Below are positions 1 through 11,629 of a DNA stretch of 64,000 bases, one piece after another. This DNA is from Cristatella mucedo (Eukaryota; Bryozoa; Phylactolaemata; Cristatellidae): assembly GCA_009760855.2 (NCBI GenBank), contig WPIO01000002.1:9294001-9358000 (forward strand). Reading direction: 5' to 3'. A program made the translations under genes and the position numbers. How positions within the stretch are numbered: the stretch's first letter is position 1; each line of letters begins with the position of its first letter. The notes under the pieces are model-generated. The model was not told where the DNA came from, ran no database searches, and saw nothing but the letters and a program-made list of their open reading frames with translations.

Positions 1-46
1 TGAGAGATAGGCTGGAGTTAAAGAACGAAGTGACCTAAAAGTGAGC
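1..46 (-). mobile_element. LINE-A fragment (window edge)
   Basis: The first ~46 bases match, in reverse complement, the LINE-A segment that encodes the last part of its ORF before the DRAFS...WNSLP block (compare 22016-22066). The rest of the element lies left of the window. Confidence 0.6.
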
Positions 47-1350
47 ATCTCTGAGTGGAAATGTAGACATGCGAACGATACTTTTGCCATTATTTCCGGA
101 AGCTTGTGGATATTCAGCACCAATGCTTTTTCTGTGCAGATCCTAGATGCTGTTGATCCCATATCCCACATCGTCAGAAAGAATTTCACACTCTGAATAA
201 TTTCCTAGGAATTTGAGTTAAAAGAGATTTATTTGTTAGTAGACGAAAAATTTCTGACGATTACGGCTACTAGTTTAAGGTCTCACTTATTCTTTCAGTG
301 TCTATTTCAACATCTCTAGTTGTGTGGATTCTCATCGCTACATTTTTCAAACAAGAGCCGCAATGCATCGTCCAAGCAAGGGGTGTAGTTCGTTTCTAAT
401 CGCCAAAATAATTGATTAATGCACCTCTGATTTGCACAGAATGCACAGCCGAATGAGCTCAGCGGTGACAGATTAAAACGAAAACGTGGGCTACTCGTTC
501 TGAATCTATCCTGGGAGAGGTCAAAGTCAGACCGCTTCTTCTTAGGTGGCTTAGATGGCGGCTCATAGGTTAGAATGTTTCCTCTGGAATATTTTGCTCG
601 CGGTAAAGTGAGAAAAGGACGGTTGGCTGCTTACAGAGACTAATTTTGTCACAGATCGAGGTTTCGAGGTTAGAGAGGGAATGAGAACCCACCCACCGCG
701 TGGCATCCCATTAAGTAGGCTGGTAGGAATTTCTCGAAATCCGATCGGCTGCCCGCGTTCGGCTTCTTTTTAGCCGGACTTCCTTGGGTCACCTCTCGAT
801 GAAGCAGCTAAGACTTATTTATTTTTCTCCTTCGCAGACTTGCTAAACCGACGACACTCATTTTCCCACACGCGGAAAACAGAACGTTCTGCATAGTCCT
901 ACAACTTCCACATAGCGTGCTACATATTTCTAGGTTTATAAGTCAGTTTGTCCGACCCTGGCGTTACGCTTATGTTAAGTATTTCGTAACGTTACTACAA
1001 TTCTACAGCAAGTCTAGAAAAACGACGAGTGTCAAACGAGGAAGAGAAATAATTTACTAATTTGCATATATAGCTGCAACGCGAACTCCCACAATTTATA
1101 TCATGAAAATATTGAAATGTAAAGTACTTAAGCGGGTTTAAGCTTAAATAGGATTTGAGTAAGATTGGCCGTGGCATTCCAGAAGCTTTCACTCTCAGCA
1201 CTTTCACGCCCAAATGACGATTGGCGCTTCATGTGCTGTTGAGCTTCAGCTTGGCGTAGCCGAGTTTGCGTGATAAAAAAGCTGCCCGATTACGGTAGAG
1301 TGTCGGGTCTTACCAGTGCTGCTAGACGTCCCGAATGAGCGGCGCACTGT
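46..1350. other. No supported gene
   Basis: AT-rich single-copy-looking DNA. I see no exon, RNA gene or repeat family in it. Confidence 0.5.
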
Positions 1351-1352
1351 CT

Positions 1353-1552
1353 AGGTGAGCCGTGATGGCACGCTAGGCAAGGCAGTCGCTTTCCACGACC
1401 TCGGTCCTTTCCACGACCCGACGGTCCCACGTGTCCCGGATTCGCATGCTGCGGTGGGCGATCCTTTATTGCTGCTGCAAGCGGTGGCGATGGCCAGAAT
1501 GGCTCTTCCGTCGCTACGCATATGAGGCTGTTGAATCACCTAGTACATTTGT
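1353..1552 (+). mobile_element. SINE-1 copy (tRNA-derived)
   Basis: Starts TGAGCCGTGATGGCACGCTA (tRNA-like 5' end and A-box region) and has a degraded B-box near 1435-1447. It then has the SINE-1 body (gcaagcggtggcgatggcc) and ends gaggctgttgaatcac. It aligns along its length with copies at 62480 and, reversed, 8078. Confidence 0.8.
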
Positions 1553-1789
1553 ATAAGCGGAAACTGAAAATAAAAAGGACGTCGTCATTAGCAGCAGCAA
1601 TTGGTTGGAGTAACCCCCGAAGAGACTGCCGAATAGCAGCGCTGCAAGAGCTGACAGAAAGAGCGGCAGTCGCCAGCTAAAGCATGCCGGGAAGACTGAG
1701 AGGAAGAAGCAGAAGCACGACGACGAATTCGGGAGACGAATAACTTCCGCCATACTGTGTGGGGCTGAAAAACTAGCTAACGTATATTC

Positions 1790-2860
1790 GCGTGTCGTAT
1801 TTCACTTCAAAGCGCACGATTTATCAAGAAAAGATGCTCTGCCAGCATATCTCCTCTGTTGAATCTGCACGAAAGCTACGTGTCATGTTCCTAAGTGACC
1901 TTTCGTTAGACGACGCATCAGCTCCACAGTCAATTCCTGAAGTCCTGCCAGACGGAATCAAAACAAATTTTTTTTACGGTGACCGAACAACTTGCTTGCC
2001 AATTCTGAGCGGACTCACTCCCAGGATATAACCAGCTTGGTCGGCGAGCTTGTATCCTTCAGCTCCACAATCAAATACGCTTACTTTCAGCTACATAAAA
2101 TTGCTAAAATTCGGGCCTGTTTAGATAAGGATACCACATCTAAGTTGGTCCAGGCTTTTGTGACATGCCGTTTTGACTTCTGTAACTAACTGCGTTCTGG
2201 CCCAGCAGTATGTGCACTCAGGCGCTCACAGCTCGTGCAAAACTATGGAGCTAGGCTTGTCTGTCGTTAGCATCGCAGTTGCCACATCTCACCACTTCTC
2301 GCTGACCTGAGGTGGCTACCAGTCAAGCAACACATCAAATTCAAGGTATTGTCCGTCACTTTTAGGCCCCCTTCATTCTCTGACTCCAGCCTACCTATCA
2401 GATCTACTCCCCCCCAGGCCAAGCACCAAACAACCCGCTTTTCGGAATCTAAATTTTTACCTGTACCTCGTAAAAATCTTAAATCTTTTGGAGACAGTGC
2501 ATTTAGTTCTTATGCTCCCAAAGCCTGAAGGGCACTCCTGACTTCCTTCACGAAATCCCCTGACTTGACCATATTTAAAGAGATATAAAAAACGCACCAA
2601 TTTATGGCAACATTTAGTGGGTCCCTGTGATTCGTCCTTTATGTGTTTAAGCGTGCTGACACTGTTGCATGCTGCCACTAACCACACTTGCATGCTGACC
2701 CTGTGCATGTCACCCCTAACCATGCTATTCGCGTTGTTTATCAAGCATGATAATACTCACCATTCGATCGTGTTTCTTTTGCAGAAAATATAAAGCACCT
2801 AGAAAGAGGTTGAGATCTCTCCGGAGCTTTATCTAGTGTTATGTTATTGTTATTATTTGT
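1790..2860 (+). mobile_element. LINE-A copy, 5'-truncated, with internal insertion
   Basis: Carries the C-terminal part of a CR1/L2-like reverse transcriptase ORF, broken by stops and frameshifts: a YFQL block near 2080, CRFDFCN near 2165-2188, then the 3' UTR and hairpin (gcacctagaaagaggttgag, near 2790) and a short ATT tail ending about 2860. It is interrupted at 1929-2069 by a foreign segment flanked by an 11-base direct repeat. Non-functional. Confidence 0.85.
1929..2069. mobile_element. ~130-bp insertion in LINE-A with 11-bp target duplication
   Basis: The 11-mer tcagctccaca occurs at 1918-1928 and 2059-2069. The uninterrupted copy at 53020-53100 has it once, with the neighbouring sequence continuous. 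The insert has no recognised ends; there are no obvious terminal inverted repeats and no poly-A tail. Confidence 0.7.
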
Positions 2861-2944
2861 ATGCAACGTGACTCTCTTCCGGTATAACTGATCCTGGAAT
2901 CTTATCTTTAGCTCTGTGCCAAAATTGAGCTAACATTTTTCGCT

Positions 2945-3098
2945 ACGTACTGTCATTAATAGCCTCATTTATATAGCGGCAGGAGAGCCTCAGCTGCTAC
3001 TCTGCTACCTTCACAGCTTGCAGAGAAATTAAGAATCGCCTACTTCAAGATTCGAACCAATGACCTGTTACGGGAAGTGCGACAATCTCACCCCAAGG
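2945..3098 (-). mobile_element. SINE-1 copy, diverged
   Basis: Reverse-strand match to SINE-1: body around agcctcagctgctactctgc, then aagaatcgcc and the B-box complement gattcgaacc at 3051-3060. Adjacent to the LINE-A tail that starts at 3108. Confidence 0.65.
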
Positions 3099-3107
3099 TA
3101 ATTATAT

Positions 3108-3835
3108 GTTAATAATAATAAATTTGTTATTGCGCCCGAAAAGAAGTCAATCTTTCTAGGTACTTCGGAATTGCCGCAAAAAGCATGATCGAATGGGTAG
3201 TGGTAGCATGCTCAATGAACAACAAGCATAACACGGTCAGAGGTCACATGCACTGGGTCGGCATGCATAAGCAAAAAAAGGACGAATCACATAGGCCCAC
3301 TAAATGCTGTGATACAAAGATGTGTTTTTAGTTTTTCTTTAAATTGTGGTCAAGTCAGGGGATGTCGTGACGCAAGTCTGAAGTTAATCCCTAGGCTTTG
3401 GGAGCATGCAAACTAAATTCGCATTTTCCAAAGGATTTGAGGTGTGGGTAAACGATTGGATTCCAAATATCGGGTGGTACTATGCTTCATCTGGTGGGGG
3501 AGTAGATGTAACAGGTAGGCTGGAGCCAAAGAATGAAGGGTTCTAAAAGTGATAAAACATTGAAGTCGATATATCGCTAGACTGGTAGCCAGTGCATGTC
3601 GGCGGGAAGTGGTGTGATGTGGCAAACGGAATGCTCACGACAGACAAGCGTGGCTGCAAAGTTTTTGATCAACCGTATGCATCTGAGTGCACAGGCCAGT
3701 AGGCCAGCAAGCAGCGAGTTACAGAATTCAAGGCGGGATGTCACAAATGCATGGACCAATTTAGATGTGGTGTCAATGCCTAAACAAGTCCGAATTGTAG
3801 CAACGTAATGCCGCTGCAAGTAATCAGACTTGACT
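3108..3835 (-). mobile_element. LINE-A copy, reverse strand
   Basis: Begins with the complement of the (ATT)n tail, then the hairpin region, 3' UTR, the region coding WNS...-type end, and on to the thumb region (LVHAFVTSRLEFCNSLLAGL, minus strand 3710-3780). Broken by stops. 5'-truncated. Confidence 0.85.
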
Positions 3836-4540
3836 TTGGAGCCGATGTTAAGAAATTATGCGTGAATTATGCGCTATTGAGTATTCATTCCATGCGGAAA
3901 GCAGTCGAGTCTATGATTAGGGGGATAATTTCACAGGGCGACCTCATCAGATGTCATCGATGATGTTCAACTACTTCGCCGTTTAGCTGCATATGAAAGC
4001 GAGTGACCACGAGCCGCGAGACCTTCGCACTGCGCTTTCGCAAGCGTAAATAATATATAGGATATATCATATAGACGAAAACTAATACATATTGTAAAAG
4101 TTGTGAATACAGAGCTTAAGCGGTCGCCATTGCCGGCGTGCCTATGCACTAAGAAAAAAGGTTCGTGTCATCGTGACGTTATTATGCAGCAATTTTTTCC
4201 GCTTAGTGCGTCGTGTTTTTTGGCTGCGAATTTCATAATTGTTGCCTGATTTTATTTGCTTATCATGAGATTAAATTGTGCGGCAGACATGTACATTGCT
4301 TCAATGGCCGCTACCGTCCAATTCAAATGCTGAGACCCATGTCACAGCAAAAAGAAAGATATTCTTTCTAGACGTTCTAAATATCTGAGAGAAGCTGCCT
4401 CGCATGTTCAATCACGAGCGGCATCCGGAGAGATCCGCGGGAGATTTATCCGTGAATGGTTCATTTAGGATGATTCATTCTGAGCAATTTGTATCCGCGG
4501 AAAATGTATCCACGGACGTTGTCACACGTAATTAGCTTCT
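3836..4540. other. No supported gene
   Basis: No exon, RNA gene or named repeat seen. Confidence 0.5.
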
Positions 4541-4544
4541 AGAA

Positions 4545-5250
4545 TAGTCCGAAATTCCGTCTTCCACGTTAGCTCTTTAGTTCTGTCTCGGCTTGATTAT
4601 TGTAATTCCCTTTCGCTGGGCTACCAAAGAAAGCTATTATGCCACTACGGCGGATTATGAATATGGCTGCAAGGCTGGTCTTCAAGTCCCAGCGGTTTGA
4701 GCACGTGTCACCTTTGCTGGAAGAGCTAGGATGGTTGCCGGTTGAGCAAAGGATACAGAGCAAAGTTCTTACACTGACCCACAAGGCCCGCCACGGCTTG
4801 GCTCCTTCATACCTAGCTGAACTGCTGCATCAGTTTCAGCCTGATCGCGCCCTCAGGTCCTGTGTGGACAATAAATTAGCTGTCCCATTCCTCCGCTTAA
4901 AGACAGTTGGCGACAGAAGATTTAGCTCTGCAGGTCATAGACTGTGGAACTCGCTTCCACAATTCTTACGCAACGACATCTACTCTTCAACTGCCGACTA
5001 TGGCACATCTTTTTCAGCGGTCCTGAACTGCTACTTCTATGCTACTGACTGCCTCAACTGCTCTCCTAACTCTGCTATGCTTCCCACTTTCTTTTTGTTG
5101 CGTGAGACGAAGTCTGTTGGGTACCGAATGCGTACCGAAAGCCGCTTAGGCTGTGAGTGCACTATACAAAACTCTCCTGCGTAACACCCACATGCTCTTT
5201 ATGACTTTGTGGAGTTACTGACGGAGATACATTACATTACATTACATAGC
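4545..5250 (+). mobile_element. LINE-B copy, 5'-truncated, best preserved of its family
   Basis: Encodes the C-terminal part of a non-LTR retrotransposon polyprotein. LDYCNSL lies near 4590. A 181-codon open stretch (4639-5184) has RRIMNMAARLVF, HVSPLLEELGWLPVEQRIQ, KARHGLAPSYLAELL and FSSAGHRLWNSLPQFLR, the usual end of CR1/L2/jockey-like ORF2. The 3' end carries a short ACATT repeat tail at 5228-5248. Related to LINE-A by architecture but with a different tail and little nucleotide identity. The reverse transcriptase core is absent, so it is dead. Confidence 0.88.
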
Positions 5251-6120
5251 TCATATAGCAGCAGCTGCAGCAACGCCTGGGGTCGCTTTGAGTTGAGGGA
5301 GTATGAGTCCAGAATGTTCCATCTGCAGCCTGCGCTGGGACATGTAGAAGGTTTCAATCTGCATGAAGAATTTACCAGACCATGCAACAAATGCTAAACT
5401 AACGTTAAGTCAGGACGATTCGGGCACCCATGCGAGCTCGGTAATAGAATTAGGCTCCAGGGTTAAAGAGTGATTGATTTCTTTGTATGAATCTGCAGCA
5501 ATTTTAAAGCAAGTGCTCTGAATTGACTTAGGACGATAAAAGCGGCGTCCTTGACACGTTCTTTTTGAAGCATTTCTGATCTTGGTCAAATTATCGGCTA
5601 CATATGTGTGATTCGCTGTGTGCAGTAACCCGAAGTGATGCGACGCAGTAGCCTTTCTAGGGACGTACTTTCAAACAATTGAACTATACATTAAGCACAC
5701 TTAACCTTGCAGACAGGTCATCAGAGTTCCTAGAGCCAATACAGCAATGCGTCGCACAGCTGATGCAACTAGTTGGTATCCTCATGCTCTCTATTTCCCT
5801 CTCGCTAACTCTGGCTCTGTCCGTCTTTGTCTCCCTTTACGGGTTCTCTGTCTCTTTCACTTTTCTCAAATCCTCTTCTCTCTCTTTCTCTCTCTCTCTC
5901 TCTCTTTCTCTCACTCACTCACTCTGCCTTTTATCTGTCTCGTATTATCTCTACTTCAATTTACTTGTAATTTTCCTTCCTTCCAAAGTAGATACGGTAC
6001 TAGCCACAAAGGTTTTCCAGATTCGTTAAAGCTACTTGTTACTTCAGTCAAATTTATTCTGTGGCAAACATCCTTATTCTGAGGTCAAGCTGATATTGCA
6101 TCAAAATAATTACCGCAAAG
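5251..6120. repeat. Pyrimidine-rich stretch with (TC)n array
   Basis: A polypyrimidine region around 5785-5925 contains an uninterrupted TC-type run at about 5878-5915. Reading frames here give Ser/Leu repeats and are artefacts. The rest holds nothing I can name. Confidence 0.6.
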
Positions 6121-6640
6121 CGAGCCTCTCCAGCTCAGTTCTCATCCCCGCCGCCGCCGCTGGCTTCACGTGTGGCCACTGACTAACTAGCAGCAAAGAT
6201 TCTGCAGACGTCACCGCCAGGATTTGGCGCCGTCGCCGCTGTCGCCGCAGGCAGCGGCCCTGGCAGCGGCGACGGCGGTCCCCTTACCAGGCGATCGATC
6301 CGTGTGTGCACACGGGCAACGTCAAACAGACGCATTCCTTCATCGCCTTCGGGAGCCTGTGAGCAAACTAGCGCTTAAACTGTGCAAACAGAGCCCGAAG
6401 GAGGGTCAAGTTGATTGACCCTGCGCCAGTGCACCGGCCGCCGCTGCCGCTGCATCTTTCTTTCGGTCGAATGCAGCGCGGAGAATCTACATTGTACGCC
6501 ACTACCGCCTCCGCCTCGCTAGCCTCCGGCTCACAGTCGCCGCCACCTACTCGAGCCTGTTCAAGCCTCCATTCATGGCGCCAGTCTTGAAAAACAGCGT
6601 CCGAGTGGCAAAACCGCACAACCTGGCCGCACTGGAGTGG
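6120..6640. other. GC-rich segment, no exon proven
   Basis: Rich in GCC/CCG triplets (6148-6165, 6230-6275, 6435-6455). It could be a small CpG island. No domain or splice-supported exon. Confidence 0.3.
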
Positions 6641-6697
6641 GAAATTTGAGTGACCGTGACCCTTAGTAGGAAGTCAGTCGTAGAGCAAGCGAAAAAT

Positions 6698-6737
6698 TTG
6701 CAGCTAGAAATACAAAGAGAGGATTGAAAATCCCATG

Positions 6738-6773
<36 letters not shown>

Positions 6774-7030
6774 CAGGGGATTTTCAACCCTCTTTGTATT
6801 TCTAGCTGCAAATATATATTATATATATATATATTTATATTTATCTATCATATATACACATCAATATGTAAATATATATATATATATATTTACATATTGA
6901 AGTGTATATATGATAGATAAATATAAATATATATATATAATATATATATTTGCAGCTAGAAATACAAAGAGGATTGAAAATCCCCTGATTATATATATAT
7001 ATATATATATATATATAATCAGGGGATTTT
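6698..7030. repeat. Large AT-rich palindrome and partial neighbours
   Basis: 6771-6990 is a near-perfect palindrome of ~220 bp centred at 6880/6881. Each arm holds a unique ~45-base sequence (tttgcagctagaaatacaaa and flanks) plus AT-rich DNA with a second unique block (tatctatcatatatacac). The arms differ by only a few bases. The outer unique block recurs at 6698-6740 and 7017-7030 in alternating orientation, separated by (AT)n. The central unit could extrude as a cruciform. Confidence 0.9.
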
Positions 7031-7085
7031 ATATATATATATATATATGAGTATATATATGAGGGATATATATATATATATATAT
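7031..7085. repeat. (AT)n microsatellite
   Basis: Imperfect AT dinucleotide run with GAG interruptions, continuing the palindromic block. Confidence 0.85.
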
Positions 7086-7867
7086 GAGTATTCTGGATTC
7101 GTGAGTAGAAAAGCGCAGAAACACGCAGCCACGCAAGATGCCGCGTCTAACGGCCGCTCATTTGAATTACCCTGGTTAGTAACAAGCATTATGTACAGTG
7201 GAAGGGAGCATGGACTCTGATGGCGGTAATGTTTAGGTGACTGTTGCCTTCACCAAACTTACGACATCGTCAATTAAAGGAAAGTTAATCACTGCACTTG
7301 TGGAACTGAAATAAAGTGTTTGCTGAATCGGTTATAGGGATGGATTGGTTTTCTTTTATATTGCGAACTGAAACAACTTATTTCTTCATTGCGTTTCAAG
7401 TTTCTGCCTCTGATTAATCGCTCAGTTGTGAGATCTGCTGAAAGTTGTTTATGAAACCTGTACTTCAAACTCCATTGAATTAAATATCTTTGAATTGTTC
7501 GATGCAACTTTGTAAATTTGCGATGGATTTGTGAATTTGCAACCGTGTGGACAATGGGTTCTCTTTGGGTTTGTGTGGATGTATCATGTTCTAGTTTGAG
7601 GTAACTTTTAGGAATATTACTGACGAGACTGAGGCGCTTGGTGCTTTTTATTTGAAGCCCAGTGAACTGCAGGTGATCTGAAAGTTTTCAGCCGACGATT
7701 CAGACGATCCTGTGAAGCCGTGCATGTTGCTGTAAAGACCAGCAAAAAAGAAGATGACAAGAAGACAGCATGAACGAATGGAGTGAAGTCCTGGTTTGAA
7801 AATCGTGGCTACAATTTGGCACTAGTTTCTGGTGAGGTGGCAAAGTGGAATCTAATATTCATGAGAC

Positions 7868-8060
7868 TAAGTGTGTGTATGTGTGTGTGTGCGTGCGTGT
7901 GTGCGTGCGTGCCTGTGTGCGTGCGTGTGTGCGTGCGTGCATGCATGCGCACGCTTGTGTGTATGTGTGTGTGTGCGTGCGTGCGTGCGTGCGTGAGTGC
8001 GTGTGCGTGTGCGTGTGTGTGGGTGTGGATGTGGTTTGGGTGTGGGTGTGGGTGCATAAT
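7868..8060. repeat. (GT)n / GTGC microsatellite, ~190 bp
   Basis: Imperfect GT array with GC interruptions. Several Cys/Val or His/Thr frames on both strands come from it and are not genes. Potential Z-DNA former. Confidence 0.95.
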
Positions 8061-8077
8061 GCTTGCGTTCATTAAAT

Positions 8078-8255
8078 AAAATAGCAGCTGATTTAACAGT
8101 CTCTTTTTGTATAGCAACAGAAGAGCCTTTGCGGCTATCACCACCGCTTGCAGTGGCAATATAGAATCGCCCACCACAGGATTCGAACCCACGACCTCAG
8201 GCCGAGGTTGTGAAAAGAAACCGCCTTACCCAGTGAGCCATTACGGCTCACATTC
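8078..8255 (-). mobile_element. SINE-1 copy, nearly complete
   Basis: On the reverse strand: 5' tgagccgtaatggctcactg, B-box gggttcgaatcctg (8177-8192 region), body with caagcggtggtgatagcc, end ctgttaaatcagctgc. The best copy for defining the family (about 170 bp). It directly abuts the GT array and a short spacer. Confidence 0.88.
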
Positions 8256-8259
8256 GCTT

Positions 8260-10075
8260 GTGTTCTCGTGAGAGTTTTCGTGTGAAACAAAGGTCCATAT
8301 TAAATCATCGCTGATTAACTTTCTGCAAGAGTTTAATCCGTGGTAGATGTATTCTGAGAATCTCAAACCACCTCTATTAAATGAAAGCTTAATAAGTGAA
8401 TAAGCAAAATCAACATGGGAAGTTTTTTAATATTCACTGAACCTCAGGAATATGAATAGATCGGAAGTTCTGCGTTGTTATTGCAAATACCTAAAATATA
8501 GATTACGGGTGATTACCAGCTGTAATTGACCGTTATCTGCATACCTGCTCGCGTTGGAAGTAGGGTTTCTGGATTTAAAAAAACAGCATGTTACAGTCTT
8601 GAATTTTCAAAAGAACAGCGTTTAACAACTATTTTACTGGTTTGCCCTCCATTTTTTCACTTATTGTACACTCCAAAGCTTATTTTTATGATGAACACCG
8701 TTTTATTGTGTGCCTTTCGTGGTAATTGTTACACAAATACATTTTTATTTCAAATAGTAATAGTAGAAGAATACAAGTGCATTAAGCAAATTTTCTTGTA
8801 GACGCGATCTTAATTATGTACAGAAACTCACACAGACCGAAAAAACTCTTTCACCATCCGTTGATGTCAGTTTAGCAGAGGTTCGCTGTAAAAATTTTGA
8901 ATATTTTCATTGCACTGGTCAGAGTTCGTGATCAGCGTGAATTTGAACTTGAGCCATTTGAAAATTATCGTATTATCTGAATGCAGCTGACGATCTATAT
9001 TTTTGGAGCAACGCACTCAATTCATCTTGAAGGAACAAGTTCACGCTTTTAGCATCATTTGACGACTTTCCGACGACGACTTTTACATCTGGACTCAAAA
9101 TCGAGAAGGAAGTTAGATTTCCTGCGAAATTTAACTTCTTGATGGGGCAAAAGATATATCTCTGAGATCCCGCAAGAGGTTCGGGATATTCTTGTCCACT
9201 CGCTCTTTAATGCGGCACTTCCATATTTTCCATGAGCTTTGTACCAAGGTCATTATTCAGGTTAGGGAGGTTTTAGAACATGAGTTCAAAAATTGTTTCA
9301 GCACTCATAAACGTTGCTTCTTCTTGACTTAGGTTCTTAGCAGCAAGTTTCAAAGGCTCGATTGCATCTACAAGATTTTTGAGAGAGTGAAAATCAAATG
9401 TCACTTCCAGCATTTTGAATTTGGTTGGTGTCTCGCGGATAGCGAAATTTGATAATTTTCTTGCATCATCTGCATTGAACTTCTAGCTCGTCTGTAATCG
9501 GATTCTTTCTTTTGTGGCGTATTCCTAAGCTAAAGGCTTGGCTGAAAATACTATCAATATTTATTGATGCCACAAGATAAACTGAGTTAGTATCTTATTT
9601 TTTTCAAAATTTCACTTTAATTTTAGTTTTGACAAATTTAAGAAATTCCTCATAAGAATCACTAAAACGTACGAAATAATGAAAACAAATTTTGTTTTCA
9701 GTTACATATTTCAGAGCTGAAATCAACGTTGGAGCTTCAGTTGCAATACATTTTTGTTTTAAGAGTTCGTTAGAAACAGTGAAACTGTTACTAAGACAGC
9801 TGCGTTTTTAAAGTATGGACGAAAACCAGCTGCTTTACTGTTACCGTTGAACAGTTACCAGAAACGCCAGTTGGATGCTTGGCTTCGACGATTCATTCGC
9901 CATGCCAAAGCGCCAGCTCTTTCTTAACGAGCCAATGCCTTTGAGAGAACCGAGTGACCTGAGATCTGAGAGAGCTGCGTTTTTGCGAAAGTAATAGCCA
10001 GGATTAGTTCCTCACGTTTGCGACAGCATGCGAAACGAGACACGCTGTACTTATCGGCGGCTTCGATGTTCCAAA
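8260..10075. other. AT-rich DNA without supported gene
   Basis: No exon, RNA or repeat family recognised in about 1.8 kb. Confidence 0.5.
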
Positions 10076-10079
10076 GCCG

Positions 10080-10800
10080 TGTGCACGCATGCGCGTCCGC
10101 TCAGCCACGACAGCAGTGAACAGTGACTTTTGGCCGCTATTCGTCGCCTCTCTGCTGGCGAGTGCGCCGGTCGCCAAAAGGAAGACGCGCCGGCGAGCGA
10201 GGAGGCACGACTGCGCCGGCCGTCTTCGTCGCGCGCGCGCGCGCGAGGCGCAGGCCCCGGTCTCAGCCAGTTCGCCCGAAACTGCCGGCGATCACCGATC
10301 GCCGATCGCTGCTCTTTCTTCGGAACGTTGCTGCAACTGTCTCCGATCCCCCTTCGGACGAGAGAGCGTTGAGCTGCGAGCGCGTTGTTCGCGCTGCTCG
10401 TCCTGCCGCGGCTCTCGACGCTCGAGCGCCGCGGCAGGACGATCTGGGATTCGGGATGAGATTCTGGGATCGGCTAGGAACCGGTGCCTCGCCAAGGTCC
10501 CCTTCCGTCGAGTCACGTCGCGGATGTCGGGTCGCGATAGGAGGGCGCCAAGTGGCGAAAGCTACTAGGCGCCCCACCGTCCGGCCCGCGGTCACTGTCT
10601 CTGTCGCGCACTGCCACCGTCATGCGGTAACTAGGCGTCAGTCGCTCGCGGGGCCGCAGCAACGCGTACGAATCGCTTCCGAACTGTTTACAGGTCTCGG
10701 GCGATCGAGGTCACGATTACGTATCGGCGATTGTCGGCGGCAGCTTCGCTGGCGAGTCAAGCGTCGTAAGCAATGGCCGGCTTCCGCTGTCTGATCCCTG
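10080..10800. promoter_or_regulatory. GC- and CpG-rich island A
   Basis: The block is strongly GC-rich with many CpG and runs of alternating CG (10229-10245), in contrast to the AT-rich DNA just before it. All six frames look open because stop codons are AT-rich; no frame has recognisable protein similarity. It contains an almost perfect 45-nt hairpin (10398-10442). It could be a CpG-island promoter or 5' untranslated exon of the gene starting at or before 20 kb, but I see no decisive core promoter signal. Confidence 0.35.
10398..10442. repeat. Near-perfect 45-nt GC hairpin
   Basis: Arms 10398-10412 and 10428-10442 are perfectly complementary (15 bp, tcgtcctgccgcggc). The loop itself pairs (ctcga / tcgag) after one mismatch, leaving a 3-base tip. 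Confidence 0.9.
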
Positions 10801-11439
10801 ACCCAAGCCACTTGCTTCCGATCCATCGAAGGTTGAGAGTGGCTGCGAATGAGTTTCGTGCCCGAGCAAGGCAGATCGCTACGGACGGATGGACGCTCGC
10901 GTCTGTCGACTTGGTTGAGCTGGCTTGACTGGAATTTCTGACAGATCGTACGTCGCGGCAGGTTCGACTCTCGAAGGCGACGGTGTAGTGCGCATTCTTC
11001 TCTGTCTAGTGCTGCGCTATCTTCTTTGACTCTTTAGCGCTTCGCAAATCCAGCTGAGGCAAATTGTTTTCAAGCATTTTGGATACATTTCAAACTTTAT
11101 CACAGCGCACTCGAGCGACGTCGCCGTCGGCACACCCACTAGACAGAGCCCGATGCTGCGGGATCGGACGAAATGCCGGAAACGACGCGTCGGGACGTAT
11201 CTGCTGCTGAGTTGCTCGGTGGTCCTGGCTTGACTTGGCTTGCTGTGGCGCCCAGCACCTCACTTACAATCGTCGCCGACGCGCATAGAAGGTGACTGAG
11301 ACTGGCGACGGTGACGAGTCTCTCGCTAATCCTCCCTAAACGATCTCAGCCAAAGCCGCTGGCGCTGACAAAGCTCTTCACCTCTCGGTCTCAGTTGCAG
11401 AGTGTAAGCATCGTTGCTGTGGATCGGGTCGCTTCCGTT
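10801..11439. other. Spacer between CpG islands
   Basis: Mixed composition; no gene seen. Confidence 0.4.
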
Positions 11440-11598
11440 TAAAGCAGGCGGACTTGGATTTCCTCGCGTTCCTCCTGAGGGCATCGGTCATCACCCCCCC
11501 CCGCGAGCAGCCATGGGATAATCCGGCACATTTAACAGCTATTTTAGCGCCCGTCGCACGGCGTCGGCGGTGCCGGTGGCCACGGCCGGTGGAAACGT

Positions 11599-11629
<31 letters not shown>

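Noticed and set aside
4639-5184. Host gene of 181 codons
   Set aside because: The product is the C-terminal end of a LINE ORF, repeated at 22977, 29052 and 34723.
6735-6920. Ile/Tyr frame
   Set aside because: Translation of the AT palindrome.
7783-8192. Cys/Val and His/Thr frames
   Set aside because: Translation of the GT microsatellite.
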